A DNA stretch of 64,000 nucleotides from Rhea pennata (GCF_028389875.1 NC_084678.1:12058899-12122898), one strand, 5' to 3'; counted from the stretch's first letter, positions 44,331-57,540 are shown. The notes: generated by a model from the letters alone, not told the origin. Numbers and translations: made by a program.

Positions 44331-45215
44331 CTAATGAGAATGTTCTTGTACAAGTTGTATGGCTTTGCTACAGATTTTCCATCCCTAACCATGTCAGGAA
44401 GAAAATATCTTAATGCTCTATTCACAAAATGCTTTTGGCCTGTTTCCATTTAAATGTTATGCTTGTTTGCATAGGCAATTCATAGTGGAGTTCATAAAAC
44501 TTCCTGTTGCCTGTATTTGTGAATGACTGCCCACTGCATGGCCTTTAAATGAAATTACATTGGAAAAGGCACAATTTGGGATGTATACATCTTGCATATA
44601 TCCTTTAAATAACTCAGATATGGTTTCAAGGGAGGATATTTTTCCTATGGACTGAAGGACACATTTGTACCACCTACTAATTTCTTCAGCTCCAAAACAG
44701 CACTAAGTAAACAACAGAGGCATTTGCCAACTCAGTGTTTCCAGCACTTGTTTCTTACACTTGGAGAGAACCCTCTCTAAAGGACAACCTCTTACTTTAA
44801 TTTTCACTACTTAGTTCCACTGAGCAACTCTTCTCCTACCTCGGTTCCCAGGCTAATGCTGGAAAAATGGGGCCAAAATTGATTTTTGCAGTCTTTCTGC
44901 CCAGCCTCCCTGCCATGGTGCCAATAAAGATTGGCACAAAACTGATGTTTGTCTTTATTAATCATGCACACACAATCTGCAACCTGAACTGTGTACAGAA
45001 ATGAATGGAAAAAGTGCAATCTGACCACAAAAGTATTATTTTATAAATAAGGTCCTTTAGTAGTAGTTAATTGGATACACATTTTGCTAGATTCATGGAA
45101 TATTTAAAAACTATCATATCCAAATTGACTGACTGAGTTCATGTTACATCTCCCAAATTACCAATGACCATTTGCCTTACAACATCAGACCTCAGGTTCA
45201 GAAATCTAGCTCGAG
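44331..45215. other. Unassigned AT-rich stretch
   Basis: No gene or repeat is recognised. Several TAAT- and ATTA-bearing segments cannot be told from background. Confidence 0.55.
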
Positions 45216-45219
45216 GGCC

Positions 45220-45360
45220 TTTTTTAAGTACATAGCGCTTTTTTTTCTAATAGAGATTGATTTAGTGTATGTTTAATGGCCCCATAAATCACTCAACATG
45301 CCCAGCTCGCATACAAATTCTGCCAAAAAAAAAGTTTCCAAGGCAGCAGATGCCTTGTTC
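45220..45360. promoter_or_regulatory. Candidate conserved element with HOX/CDX-type site
   Basis: GGCCCCATAAATCA (45278-45291) includes CCATAAA, the reverse of the TTTATGG core bound by CDX and posterior HOX proteins. It lies in a non-repetitive AT-rich segment with TTTAATGG just upstream. Enhancer role is inferred. Confidence 0.25.
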
Positions 45361-46196
45361 TTGGAACCAATTTGCCTTGCTCTCTGCATGCATATGAACC
45401 CACCATTGCAAGATTCCCCTTATAAAAACGTTCTGCTCTCCCAGGTTTGAACATTGGTTGTTTTCTCTGGGGCTGCTTTCTTACTATGCCAAGTTAAACT
45501 CGGGCGATTCCCCTGCTGTGCCCGTTCTGTTCTAGTGCCTTTTAGATCAGCAATAAATAAATTCATTGTACATTTCAACAAGGAGAAAAAGAAAAAGCCA
45601 AAGGTGTATTGTGCTTGCTCTTGTGAAGATCTATTGTGTGCAAAGTAGTGTGCTATCAAATGGCATAGGTCATTTTTCATTACCCCACTGAGGATGCAGC
45701 TCAAAGCAGAGGATTATAGAAACTCATTTCCTTTGGTTAAAGAAAAAAAAAGAGTTAACATTCAATAAACTCAAGGACTATGACGCAATGTGGCCCTCAG
45801 AACCTTCCGAGCAGAGCTGTTAATAGCTTCCTTTCCCAGGACGCGGGTTTGCCCCTTTCACTTATCGACTTTGATGCATTAGTAAAAGAAAATATCAACC
45901 CCTCATAACTCTCAGAAATGATACAATACATCACTTGAAAGTAAGCTAGGATCAACACGTTGTTAACTGTTTGATCTCTTGAGTCAAAATTAATGATAGG
46001 TGTTTTGCACACAAAAAAATGAATGTTAAAAGCCTATTTAAGCTAACTAAAGACATCCATACAACATCAGGGTTGAATTGGAGGTGATTTCCTGCAATGC
46101 AGCTGTTATAAGTTTATCAGTCTGCGGGTGGCAGTAACCAGTAATCATAACCAGATTGCAGAAGGGTGGGATGGAACTTATCTTTAAATAGAAGAT
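45361..46196. other. Unassigned non-coding stretch
   Basis: No gene is recognised. The segment 46090-46160 (TTATAAGTTTATCAG, AATCATAACCAG) has an enhancer-like texture but no decisive site cluster. Confidence 0.5.
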
Positions 46197-46216
46197 CTAA
46201 CTAACTAACTAACTAA
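46197..46216. repeat. (CTAA)5 microsatellite
   Basis: Five exact CTAA units. Confidence 0.95.
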
Positions 46217-46649
46217 AGAAAGCTGGTCGAGAACTAAGTTCATGGTATTACTCACCAGAACACCCAAGGGTCTGGGAGAAGCCAGGATTCTGTATATTTT
46301 AAAGAAATGAAACGATTCTGAAGGTTTAACTGCTAGGCAGGGAGAAACCAAGGTTTGTAATGATTAACAGCAGACCTGCTGCTCTCTTGTACTCTCAACA
46401 TTTGCACAATAATGATAGCTAATAAGAAATGGCATTAAGAAATGACTTCAACTTTCTCCACTGAGATGTTGCCATAGGCTGTTGATGAACTTTTAGCTCA
46501 TTCTCTTGTGACAGGGAATGGAAAGATCTGAAACCTAGCATATATTTCAAGCAGAAGAGTGATTGAAAAGATTCCAAGAAATATCTCTTAAGAACCAAAG
46601 AAAGAGAAGCGGTACTCTGCAAGACAATGCCTCTGGACAATTACAGTCT
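46217..46649. other. Unassigned non-coding stretch
   Basis: No gene or repeat is recognised. Confidence 0.55.
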
Positions 46650-46800
46650 GTTGGTTTTAATGCATGTTGAATTGCTTCCGTCTGCAGCTAATCTGACCAT
46701 TGGAAACAGTCACTTTTGCAATGCCCTTTAATTTTTCTGATTTGCGTGTGGGCGGTGTCTGTTGGTATTAATATGAATGTTTTCCGGATTGAATTAGAGA
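46650..46800. promoter_or_regulatory. Candidate conserved element with mixed activator sites
   Basis: TTTTGCAATG (46714-46723) resembles a C/EBP half-palindrome, GTGGGCGG (46748-46755) a KLF/SP GC box, and TTTCCGGATT (46781-46790) an ETS site, with TATTAATATGAAT between them. This mix in low-repeat DNA suggests a regulatory element. No transcript start is evident. Confidence 0.25.
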
Positions 46801-49445
46801 AAACAAGATGAGCTTTCAAAGTATCGTCAAACTTTCCTGGTCAAATGTGAGCTTAGGAACACGTATGAAACAGTGAGAAGCCATGTGGATGTTTTTGGTC
46901 TGTCCTAGATCTCTGTCATGCAAACACAAAAAGGAGCAATGGAGAGGTGCTGTTGGATGCTCAGATCTCTCCAGCACAGCTTGGCACTCTCTTTAGACTC
47001 TTTGTTCCTAATTTTGCAGATACTCAGCCCTTTCTGTGCAGCGTTTCAGGCTTTCCAACAAAATCAGTTACGGCTGCGTTTGCTAGCAGCAACTGGCCAT
47101 CAGTGGCCCATGGCTGGAAGGAATACCCCTATTTCCTAACTCACTGACCCATGCAGACCCACTATTTTCTATGAATGAATGGATCTGTTAACCAGTTACA
47201 GAGCGAACCAAAATCCTCCCGCATCCCTGAAGTGAGCCAGCTATAAGCTTTGTTTTTAAGGTGACATGAGGGTGAAAGAGCCGCTATGTTACCCTTTCCC
47301 ATCCACAGGGTCTGCTCCTGCCAGCTCTCTCAGCTCTCACTCCTGTAAATAGTCATCTCTCTGTTGTCTTATAGGTATTGTCTTGTGCCTATGATTAAAC
47401 CCGGTGTCTTGAAACAGCAGGTCCAGGGAATTTCAGATTTGTCTTTTTGGTAAACAGTTTGAAAAAAACTGAGTAAATGTTAACATAAAATTCTGATAGA
47501 TCTGAGTATGTTTTCAAAAAATCTTTACAAATCTTTCCTTCAAATTTCAATAAAAAATTAAACTTAAGAGAATTCTTCCCCACTTTGCACATCTGTGTCC
47601 TGTTTATACAACTCTTTTTTTAATAGAAATTTTAAATTCCTGAGGTGTTTTTCAGTAGGCAAAAGATAAGACTGGATATTTGAAATTGTTTAAGTATGTT
47701 TCAATCAAAGCATTCAGCCAATTCCATTTTTCTGTTTTCTGAATCTTACTCAACCAAAAATATAGTGTTTGACCAAGACATGCTAAACAATACAAGTACA
47801 TGAATAGAAAAGTAAAAGAAATTGAATAATATATGTTTGTGTGCTGTGTTAGGAGGATCACCTGTTTGCACTCCTATTCCAGGGCTGAAAGTGGTTAGTT
47901 ATATCCCAGGATAAATTGAACCCTATTCCACCTAGCTCTTGGGGTATATCAAAACTTGTCTGGCTGAAATAACATGTCTCTCTATAGATCTCTCTGCAAA
48001 TGCAGTGGTAGGCTAGATGTACATTTCACATTGCTTTTCTGTTTTAACCTGTGACTTCTGCAAACATAAAACTCAGTGGAGTTGAAAATTTCCATCAAGG
48101 ATTTTACTGATCCAGTCAAAAGAGCCTCTTTGCAGTTATAGAGGAGCACCAAGGTAAGGAAATGTTAGGAACTCTGTTGTTGTATGTTTGAGGGTCCCTA
48201 TACATCATTCTGATAAGAGTCAATTTTATGAAATCACTGGAATTCCAGGTAGAACTTTGCCGTAGAAACAGGCAAAGTAGATGCAGCAATCTGACCAGCT
48301 TTGCAGCAATACTCAGACACTCTTACCTTCTCCTCTTTTCACTGAGCCCAGAGGCATTACTAATTTTAATGCTCAGTTATTCTGAGATCTGTTCGAAATT
48401 GCAAACTTTAAATCAGAAGTATCAGGTTTTTGGCCAATCAGCCATGTAAGAAGTAGTGATTTATTGATCATGTGTAGATAAAGCAAATGTTCAATCATAT
48501 TTTGATTGCTGAACATAATCTTTCGAGTGACTGAAGCGGCTAAGGTGAATGAGTCTCTGGTCTACCAAGGTTATTTTCTAAAAAGAGGAATAGTCTCTTG
48601 GAAAAGAGCAACTTTTATTAGGCCAACTGAAGTATCAGTTCTATCAGTTCACATAATCACTTTTCCCTGCCAGCTTTATCACTCTTATCTCAAAAGCCAC
48701 AATAGCAATGACATGACTGCAGCTTAAAATGTCATCTACCTTCCATTACATTTTATGCCCACAAGTTCCCAAGTTACCACGTATATTTGCCTATGCTCAG
48801 AATGCAAAGTTTGTGCTGTGCCTCCAGCTCTCTGCGTGCTAACAGTTGGCAGCTCTTAATTATTCATCCCTAACCACGGCATCAGCTTGCTTTCTTCTTT
48901 TGCCTAGTGGGACTATAAAATCCTCAGCTAGTAGATCGGTCTGTATACCAAGGGAATTCATTAAGCTTGCCAAGCTACAGTATGTGATGTGTCGCACGTA
49001 TCTGGAGAGGTAAATTTTCTGTTTGACAAAGTAGAAGGGAGAAAGCAATTTCCTTGCCTACCGGAGGACAAGTGGATTCTTGCCAAATAGTTTTCAGCTT
49101 CTGACTTGCTATACATTTTCCCACCCAAACTTTGGCTGTTATCGCGTTGGAAGTGGCACCTCCCAGGCAGTCAGGTTACCACTCTGAGATAGCTGGACTA
49201 AGCATGACCTGCGGCTGCATGACACTTGGTCTCATGCGTATCTGCTCACTCGGGTGCCACTGTTTCTCGCCAGGTCTCTTGCCGTCCCCGCACTGCCGGT
49301 TGCTGGAGAGGGGTACCCGCCTCTGCTGGGTCCATGAACCGTGCACTCTTGCACGCTACACCAGCGCTTCGCACGCTTTCATCACATCAGTTCCTTTAAA
49401 AATTCTGCTCTCTTAGTATGAACTCCTACCACACCTGTGAAGTAA
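46801..49445. other. Unassigned non-coding stretch
   Basis: No gene or repeat is recognised. Open frames stay near or below 75 codons and have no domain. Small CpG-containing patches near 49.2-49.38 kb are too weak to call as islands. Confidence 0.55.
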
Positions 49446-49449
49446 AAAT

Positions 49450-49590
49450 GTATTACTACCTTCGTTTTACAGATGGGAAACTGAGGTGTTAATAGGTGAT
49501 GTCTCCTGCCCAAAGCTACGTGCCGGATCAGTGAAAAGATCAGAAATAAGAATCAAGGTTACAGGTGTAACTCCTTCCATATCATAGTAA
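49450..49590 (-). mobile_element. MIR SINE copy, antisense
   Basis: The best-preserved SINE relic in the window. On the plus strand ACAGATGGGAAACTGAGG (49470-49487) is the reverse-complement hallmark of MIR, followed by CCTGCCCAAAGCTACGTGCC (49505-49524, matching TTGCCCAAGGTCACAC...) and a faded GAATCAAGGTTACAGGTGTA (49550-49569). MIRs are inactive tRNA-derived retroposons shared across amniotes. The tRNA-like end is the most eroded. Confidence 0.75.
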
Positions 49591-51050
49591 GTTGTGTCTT
49601 GTTTAATGTACAGAAGTTAGTACAGTAATTATCCAAGTTCAATATAGGAGCTTTTCTTAGAGTAATCTCTGAAAAGCTTGGTTATATATATACAAGCTCT
49701 ATTAAGGCATTGTATGCTTTATCTCAATCCTTAAACACAGAAATTCATTACTAATGCATAGGGATCATTGCTGGAGTGTGGGAAACTGTATATGAGATTA
49801 AACTGGAGAAAAATCTGTATGCAGAAAGCAAGGGACTTGGTAAACAACCAGTTAAGCGGTCACTCTATCCCCACTGCATCGCAAAGTGTTGAATTCCTAA
49901 ATGTGGAACCCAGATGCAAAAATAACAAAGACCACATTAAAGTAACGCTAATCATACAAGCTATGGTTTTAGAGGAAGACGCGGAAGTGCTTGGGAGGCT
50001 GATATAGACGTGGGTGAAAGATAATGCAAATAAAGGACGTTACTGTGACTATTTGCTCCTCCAGACTTCATTGCGTGAGGCCCTAGTCTTGTGAGACCGT
50101 GCACAGACACCCACACTTGTGGCAGTGTCACCAAGTCCTCTGCAGAATTGGGGCTCTCAAACTTTGTAGACAGGCTTAGGAGAGGGCTATCTGGGGGACA
50201 AGCCTTATTACAGTTCAGTCATGGGATTTGTAGGATCTACCTTTTCCAAACCAGTCTTTCCAGTTAACCAGTGATTTCACTAGAAATACCCCAGCTGCCT
50301 TACAAATGATAAAAGAGGAATGACTCTAAATTATCTCTGAAATTTGTGCCAAAAATGTATCCAAGATGGATCTACGTAGCTACCTGTCACAGAAAAAGTG
50401 ATCTCTTGCATAAACATAGATAGCCAGGATGTTTGTTTTGATGCTTTTCCAAGCATGGGCTGATGCAAACCTAACTTAAACACTTTTGCGGATTCAGTAA
50501 GTGCCTCCTCCCTCTGTAACTGCAGAGCCTACTGGTTGGTTGTAACCACCTGGCCGAAGCTCCAGGTGGATTTGGAAGCAACCTTGTCGCAGCTCAGACA
50601 CGTGCCCTGCCTTTCTGCCTCTCCCTCCTGATTGCGGGACAAAGGTCTGGCCACAAAACCCCGTGGGAAGAGGCAGACAGGACAGAAGGCGGATACCTCC
50701 TGGTCCTCTTAGTGATGGAGGGCAAAAAGGCCTTCCACAGTTGCAACAGGTATGTGTGTGGCTTCTTGCATCTACTGAAGGTGCATGTGAAAGGCTGTAT
50801 AATGACCTGAGATAACTAGCTGAACACCAGCAAGCAGTTAGCAAATAGATGATTGCATCATGAGTCAGCTCTTCAGGGTTACAGCGTGTGCAAAGGGCAG
50901 ACATAGGCTCCTCTGAACTTAAGCTATACCACCTGGGGGAAAAGCCTTGTGATTGAGAAAACCTGATGGATAAATTATGGCCAAATGAGATGAAAATCAG
51001 AAGCTTCCAGAGAGGGCTGAGTTGCAGGACTTTGAGCTATACCCTAAGAA
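49591..51050. other. Unassigned non-coding stretch
   Basis: No gene is recognised. The 136-codon minus-strand frame at 50494-50904 contains scattered cysteines but no pattern I can assign, and it has no flanking exon structure. Confidence 0.5.
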
Positions 51051-51075
51051 GCTGAGCTGAGCTGAGCTGAGCTGA
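51051..51075. repeat. (GCTGA)5 pentanucleotide repeat
   Basis: Five exact GCTGA units, then a degenerate GCAGA. The same unit is the GAGCT word of immunoglobulin switch regions, but the array is only 25 bases here, far below a switch region's kilobases. Confidence 0.95.
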
Positions 51076-54000
51076 GCAGAGAGCTCAGTGGTGGAAGTCT
51101 GGCTTGAGAGGACGGGACTCATGATGAGGAGGTGGAGGGTTTCACAGCCTCTGAAGCTTTGGTGACCTCAGGAAGAAGTGAGCCTTCCTTTCCCTGGAAG
51201 GATGAGGTGCTGCTGTTACTTTGTCATTGCAAACTACTTCTCTTGAGAACACTCTGCTGAGGAGAAGTGGGGAAAAAAGCAGGATCTGGTACCAAAGAGG
51301 TAAGTTTTATTTTTCATTCCAAAGTACTGCTTTGCCATGTTCAGGAATAGGGCTGTGTGAAATACTGAAATGTGACTGGTGTAGTGGAGGATGTAGCTGG
51401 GCCTGAAGCAGGTGCTTTCGAACAGAGCTACCAGCCTGTGCCTGCAGAGAGCAGGCAAAGAGCCTGTTCCACCCATGTTAGTTGACCAGTGTTCTCAGCC
51501 TAAAGGCTTATGAGGCTGAAAGCAGAGCGATTAGGGTGCTGGGCAGAGTTGGTCCAAATGCCGAACAGCCTCAAGCTTAAAATACTGTGGGAAACCTGTG
51601 AGATGAGTTTTTGGGGTTTTTTGTTGTTGTTGGAGGGAGTGAGTAATATTATCTTGATTGCTATCTGAGTGCTTGACTGGCTTCAGCTCCAACTTTTTTT
51701 GGTCATGACCAGGATCAGGCCTGATTCTGTGCACAGACAAATGGTGTAGTTGCTGAGTCTGCTGTGGATAGCAAAACTTGACCATCAGATGTGTGTTTGG
51801 CTGCTGCCCTCTCTCCTCTGCTTGCTGCCAGGGTCGAGTGCATCAGAAATGGTTACAGGATAGATAGTACAGCCTCTTCTCACTGCAGGAGTGAGATAGT
51901 CCTGAACTTCTGAATTTTACTGCTATGATATGGGCACATTGCCTGAGGAGAAGTGGGTGCCACTTGATCCACGTGGGAGAGTGAGACTGTTACTTGGAGC
52001 ATGGGATGTAGGAATACAGAGTAGCAGCAGTGAATTGATATTCTGCCTGTGAAAGCATGTTTGCTCTTGTCTTTGGGACAGAAGAGCTCAGCCTACAGTT
52101 TTGGCTGGAGAGACATTGCCGCTCTGTACTCTAATCCTGAGCGGGATGTGCCAAGGCTTTATCCCAGCACAATTTGATTCCAGCTTTCTGAGTAATGCTG
52201 CTTTATTGGAGTAAGCTTCCCTTTGATCTTGTAGACAGAAGCTCACACCAGCTGCTCTGTTGGGTTGGCTGTAGATAAGAATAATCATAGTTTGGGCTAG
52301 AGATGTTTGGAGATCAGGTCTCAGTGTGTTGCGCAAGGAAGGATCGCAGCCAGTAGGCATGTGATGGTCCACATGGAGCAAGCACCTGTGTGCTGGGAGC
52401 GTGTGGCTGGGTGGTGGAGGTGGGGAAGGAGGCTGCCCACACTGTAGTGGGGCCCTAGCACCTGTGGTATGATGCAAGGGACAAAACTTCTGCTTCACTG
52501 GTCTGCTACAGACCAACAAATGTTTCCTTTTGTGGAAGATGGAGAGAAATGTTATTTTTTGCCTGGTAAACCTGGGATATTGAATGACAGAGATATGCAG
52601 AGAACTGAAAGCCCCTATGAGGTAAAGATCTGTATTTTTGTGGCATGTCTGTTTTGTTTTTCTGAATGGTAAAAAAAGTTTGATTACAAACTTTCTTTTA
52701 AAAGAAACTTTCTAGTAAGAAATTCTCAAAACTTGTTATTCCAAATAGACTTGTTAAAATGCCTCTTTGTGCATGGTTTTTCTTAAGTGTCACTTTGGTC
52801 TTGAGGGAGAGAGGACAGCATTTACTCGAGACAAATGTTTTTGGCAGTGTTGACTTCAGGCTTCCTGCGGGGATCACAAAAACCTGTCAGCTGTACGTAT
52901 TAAGCACAAAAATAGCTCCACGTTTTCCTTAAAGCTTTTTTGGAGTGGAGGGAGAGGAGATCAAAAATACTCTACATGGAGTTCTGATGAGCTGAGTATG
53001 GTCACTGAGTCCAAGAATTAGTATTTACCAGAAATTCACTGAATTTTAAGGCAAATTAGGCTTTTCTGTACAGGCTGTCCAAGAGAGTAAAAGACACCTC
53101 CCTCCTGCTTGGAGCAGGGCAGTGTGGTTTGCACTGCCCCTTGGCCTTTGCACATCACACCTCTCCTGGAGCTCTCAAAGGCGGTGAGCTGAGATTCCCC
53201 CAATGATGATGCCAGCTGTCCTTGAAAGAGCACAACCTGGTTACAGAGGCTGCCAGAAGTATTGAGTACTGTGGGTGATGCTATGGAAATAATCCTTGCC
53301 TGCAGTTGAAGGTAGCTGGGAGAGGTGGTGGACATGACTTCATTGTGCCCACTGCTCAGCGTGAGTAACCAGTTCCATGCATTTCCATGCCAACCATTAA
53401 TTTCCCGATGTAATGACTAGCACGGTATTTTCCATTTCCAGATCTTGTTTGTACTGGCGTGATTTAAAATACTTTGTGTAATTGCAGTGGTTCCTATAGT
53501 CAAGCCGCTAGAGCAATGTATGGTGCTTGGAAGTTTCTTCTTTAGCTAGCAATTTTGATAATGACAGTAATTCAGATAATCTAACCTTGTGGCGTTGTGG
53601 CTTTCAGAAGTATAGGGCTTTTCTTCCTCTGTAATTTAGCCGTATCTATATATAGCTCAGTGGATATCTAGTATTCTAGATGTGTCACTTAAAAATAAAC
53701 TCGACTGAGGAAATTCCACTCCCATCAGCACAGAACTTCTGATGTTACTCTTCGTGTTATTGTAATCAAGTAAACAGGCATATAAAATGGATGGTGCGAG
53801 GGGGGAGAGCTCAGCGGCCTGTTGTGAGCATGGGCTGTTTCATATAAACCAGGCAGTTTTGGGTCCTTTGCACACCAAGAAGTCAAATGAGACTTGAAAG
53901 AAGCCAAGGCACCATGCAGAGCTGTGGGATGCAGCCCTCGGGACTGTCTGCATCTGCTCCCCAGTATGCTGAGGCTTGGAAAGATGTGGTGGCTTTTTCT

Positions 54001-54580
54001 TAAGGATGAGATGGATGCAATGACCACAACAACTTCAGGTGGTGGCTGTGCTTTACTGTGTTGTGAGTTGTAGGCCAAAATGAACAATCTTGGCAGCTGA
54101 ATAAGACAATGCCCTATAGAACAGGGTAAATATTTTGGTTTCTGAAAGATGGCTAAATCTTAAAGCTGCTCTCAGTTGCTAGTCTGGTCTACTGTGAATG
54201 AAGTTCCTCCTAAATTACTGGTCAGATGGATCAGAGGCAAACACCTTTCTCTGTATGCACTTATTTACGCTGCTTGTTTTAAAAGGGGCCAAAACAAACT
54301 GGAAGCAGCAATTAAGACAGGCACCAGAGATGAAGATTTAAAGCATAGGGCACTCTGTTTATCAGTCACCACTGTAAAGAAAGTCTCTCCCTAATTTGAC
54401 TAAATAGGGAAGAACTGTATCTTAATGGGTTTTTTGGGATGTGTATTGATCTAGTACTGTTAACTTTCCCCAGAAGAGTCTCATTTGTAAAGAAGGCTGG
54501 GAGGGAGGAGTGTTGAATTTTAATGTCTTATATTACAACATGTTTTGTAGTGTGAAAGCCTGCTGAGTTCCTGAACCAGG
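51076..54580. other. Unassigned, CpG-poor stretch with one strong donor-like site
   Basis: No gene is recognised. AGAGGTAAGT at 51296-51305 matches the 5' splice-site consensus well, but no convincing acceptor or coding exon precedes it. The 143-codon minus-strand frame at 52088-52519 has no recognisable domain. CpG is scarce by eye compared with 1-6 or 31-38 kb. Confidence 0.5.
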
Positions 54581-54581
54581 T

Positions 54582-54630
54582 TCTGCAGACTTGTGTCTGT
54601 CCCCTGGCAAGTCACTTAATCCTACCCTCC
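54582..54630 (+). mobile_element. Possible MIR fragment, sense
   Basis: TGGCAAGTCACTTAATCCT (54605-54623) matches the MIR 'GGGCAAGTCACTTAACCTCT' word closely. Neither flank extends the match convincingly, so this may be coincidence. Confidence 0.35.
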
Positions 54631-55403
54631 CTTCAGAGGTGGGGCACAGAGGTGGGAAGACAGGCCATTCCTTTGTCCAACCAACCAGTATGTTAGCACA
54701 TAGGGGCTAACAAGACTTGGGGATGCTGAACCTGGATCAAAGGGCTGTTGAGGGCATTACTGTCAATCAAACAGTAAATGATCTAAAATCACTTTCTTAC
54801 TGTCTTAAGCAACAGGAATTGTAGGTGTTTGAGCAAGTCGAACATGCAGCAAGGATGATCTTTCTGAACGTCTGCTCTGTGTCCACACAGTGCACTGAAG
54901 ACTGAATGCAATGCCTGCCATGGAGATAAGCAGGGAAGAGCTGAGCTGTTTAGTGTCAGCAGTGTAATAAAACGTCACAGAAATGTAGCTGAATTCTGAA
55001 TAAGCATGCAAACAGGTTCAGGTATCCATAGTTTCTATGTGTTGGGTTGTTTCTGCTGCTTTCAGGAGATATTAAAACTAAATCAAATGAATATTGCTGT
55101 CACCTAGCTCCAGAAGTGGGGAGGCACAAGAGAAGCATCAAGGCTCTCAGAAGCCCAGGTTGCAGGAGAGGGCCCACATGCTCCTATTTGTGTGATGCCT
55201 GTCAATGCATGGGAGGAAGCACTGTAGCATGTGTTTTGGCAACCTTATATGTTGCGTATCTGCTGCATATATTTTGCTGTTCTCTAACTATGTAACTCGG
55301 TGTTAGTGGCATAAGCAGAAATGCTTGAGTTGTCTTCTCTACACAGAAATCTGCCTAGCAAAAGGAAAGTTGGGTTGATTCTTTCTTCCCCTCTGTCCAC
55401 CTT
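54631..55403. other. Unassigned non-coding stretch
   Basis: No gene or repeat is recognised. Confidence 0.55.
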
Positions 55404-55415
55404 CCCCCCCCCCCC
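55404..55415. repeat. 12-base poly-C run
   Basis: An uninterrupted run of 12 C. Confidence 0.95.
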
Positions 55416-55530
55416 AATTTCTAGGCACTATGTGTAGGTGATAATGAAGATGTTTTCCAAACCAAGACAGAAATTCAATCTCCCATTTCTCAGGGAGATG
55501 GTCAAGTTTTCTTACTTTTCTTAATTTTTA

Positions 55531-55595
55531 GTGTGTGTGTGTGTGTGTGTGTATATATATTTACACACAACACACACTTTTATTAAAAATATATA
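55531..55595. repeat. (GT)11(AT)4 microsatellite facing a CA-rich arm
   Basis: Eleven GT units (55531-55552) and four AT units (55553-55560) are followed by ACACACAACACACAC (55563-55577), which can pair with the GT tract with one bulge. An AT-rich tail with ATATATAT follows. The tract may adopt hairpin or Z-DNA-prone conformations. Confidence 0.9.
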
Positions 55596-57400
55596 TTTAA
55601 AAATCTAGACATACATGGTCACAAAGGTATCCAAAGCTCAGCAGCCTTGAGGCCTTGCCAAAGCATGCTAAGAGCCAGAAAGCTTCGGGCAGTTCAGGAA
55701 GATGGCTCGAAGTTCTAGTGTTCGTTTGTCCAGCACTAAGAGTTGGAAGTTAGCACTACTGCAAGTGAGCTATAAGGACTGTCTGTGGCACACCAATGTT
55801 CTGCCCTTATCTCTTGGTAGCTATCCCAGATCAACCCTATGGCAATTCTGGTCATCTACCCTTCCTTGCTGGTTATCAGGGGGACTTTTCGTTATCTGAA
55901 ATCGCTTCTCTTCAAAATAGCATCATGAGGTGTGTTCTCCAATAACAATCCTTGATGTCATCCTTGTTTTCTTAAGGGCTTTAGAGGCTGGATAGCCTGT
56001 GCTCAAGTTTACTGTTCTCCCTAGCAATGGGAGGATTATGTCCTGCTGCCATCAAGGAACTGTGAAAACTACAAATCTCATTAGTGCTTGCCTTGGTAAC
56101 ATGGAATAGAAAGCATTATCTTCAGTGTCTGAGCCTAACTAGAAAAACATGCTCTCATAATAAACCATCTGCAGCCAGATACACAGCACTGTCCAGGTGT
56201 ACCCATGATCTCTTCTTGAGAGCCTATAGCTCACACAGCTCCTTGGTAGCTTGTGCCAAAGGCTTTTAATTTGTCCCTGTGTACCTATGGAAAAATCTTC
56301 TGGAGTTGCTGTGGTTTGCTTGTGGTGTGATGAGAGAAGACTGAAGATACTCTGTGGCTTCTCTGAACTGAATATCCATCCTGCATTGCTCACTACAGCC
56401 AGGGACTGACCTAGATGCTGATAGTCCTTGTGATCTAGTCTAGGGATCCATCTACCCAGGCTCTTCAAAAGGATGTAGGTGGAGCACAGCCACGATAATT
56501 CCTTGCTATACTTCCTTTCATAATAAGAAAGCAAAGGAGGACAAGTCTGAGAAGACATCAGAGTATGTCTGACTCATGGTCTGGAAACTGAAGCAAAAAC
56601 AACTCCAGTATCCTGCAGCATTGGCAGAGAGGCTTCTTTGTTTACTGTCTGAGAAGTACTGCAGCAAAAGAACAGATCTGCTCCTTTCAAGACTGTCACT
56701 CCTGTCTGGAGAACATAGTTGACCTACAGGCTTAATTTCATGTTAGTCTCCCACATCTCACAGGAAGGAGTTTCCATCTTACTTAAATTATGGCTGTTGC
56801 ATCTTTTCCTAATAACAGGTTTCCCAAGGCTTATTCCGGAGCCAGACAATATGTATGAAATAGATGAATGAAAATGCAGTCATCTTCCTTCTTAACAAAT
56901 ACTAATAGAAACACTTTGAAGAGCAAAAGCTTTGCAAGTGCTATTTAATAAGATTGTCATAGTGATTCCACATTGCCAGTGCAGAGTAATCAAGTTGCAA
57001 AGCATTGTGTGTCACTGACAGTGTGCAGCTCTCTCCAGTTGTGGTTCTTATGGAGCACCTTGCTCTCAGCTGTCACTTGAAGCAGGACATCTCACAAAGC
57101 TGGAGAGAACTTGTGCCTTGGACTGCTTGTGCTTTTGCACCTGACTATTCCCTTGCTGCTGGAGCTATTCTGAACACAAGCAACTCCCAGCAGGACCCTG
57201 AGTGAACTGGTTGTCTTACCTGACTGAGAACTGAACCTGTGGTGAGATCACAACCAAGCAACATGATGGGCAGAGGTGATGAAGCTGGAGCTCCTGCCTG
57301 AGGGCCCTGTGCAGCAGATGGCCATCCCAGCTTGAGTTCTGGGAGCAGCCCTGCCAGCCACCAGTTCACAGCTCCTCATGTCCTTCTCCCTTCTCTGCAG
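55596..57400. other. Unassigned non-coding stretch
   Basis: No gene is recognised. The 139-codon minus-strand frame at 56139-56558 has no recognisable domain. Confidence 0.5.
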
Positions 57401-57540
57401 GATACTTGTGACTCCCTCCTCGTGTGATGGAGATGTCTTTTAACGTAGGAGGTGCTGGAACAGAGGTGGTGGAGGCTGGGCTGCAGCACCTCAGCCTAGA
57501 GCCCATCCTCAAGCACACTAGCCTGTCCTGACTGATGGAG
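57401..57540 (+). other. Exon-like segment, weak
   Basis: A strong 3' splice-site-like tract (CCTTCTCCCTTCTCTGCAG) ends at 57400, and GTAACA, a weak donor, begins at 57541, bounding 140 bases. Inside, ATG at 57427 opens a 34-codon frame (start MEMSFNVGGAGTEVV) that stops at 57529-57531. The peptide is not recognised. It could be a non-coding transcript exon or coincidence; RNA reads would decide. Confidence 0.2.

Noticed and set aside
51051..51075. Immunoglobulin switch-like GAGCT repeat
   Set aside because: Only five units, with no surrounding switch-type array or immunoglobulin exon.
56139..56558. 139-codon minus-strand frame as a retroviral or LINE remnant
   Set aside because: No reverse transcriptase, integrase or gag motif is visible, and no paired LTRs were noticed nearby.
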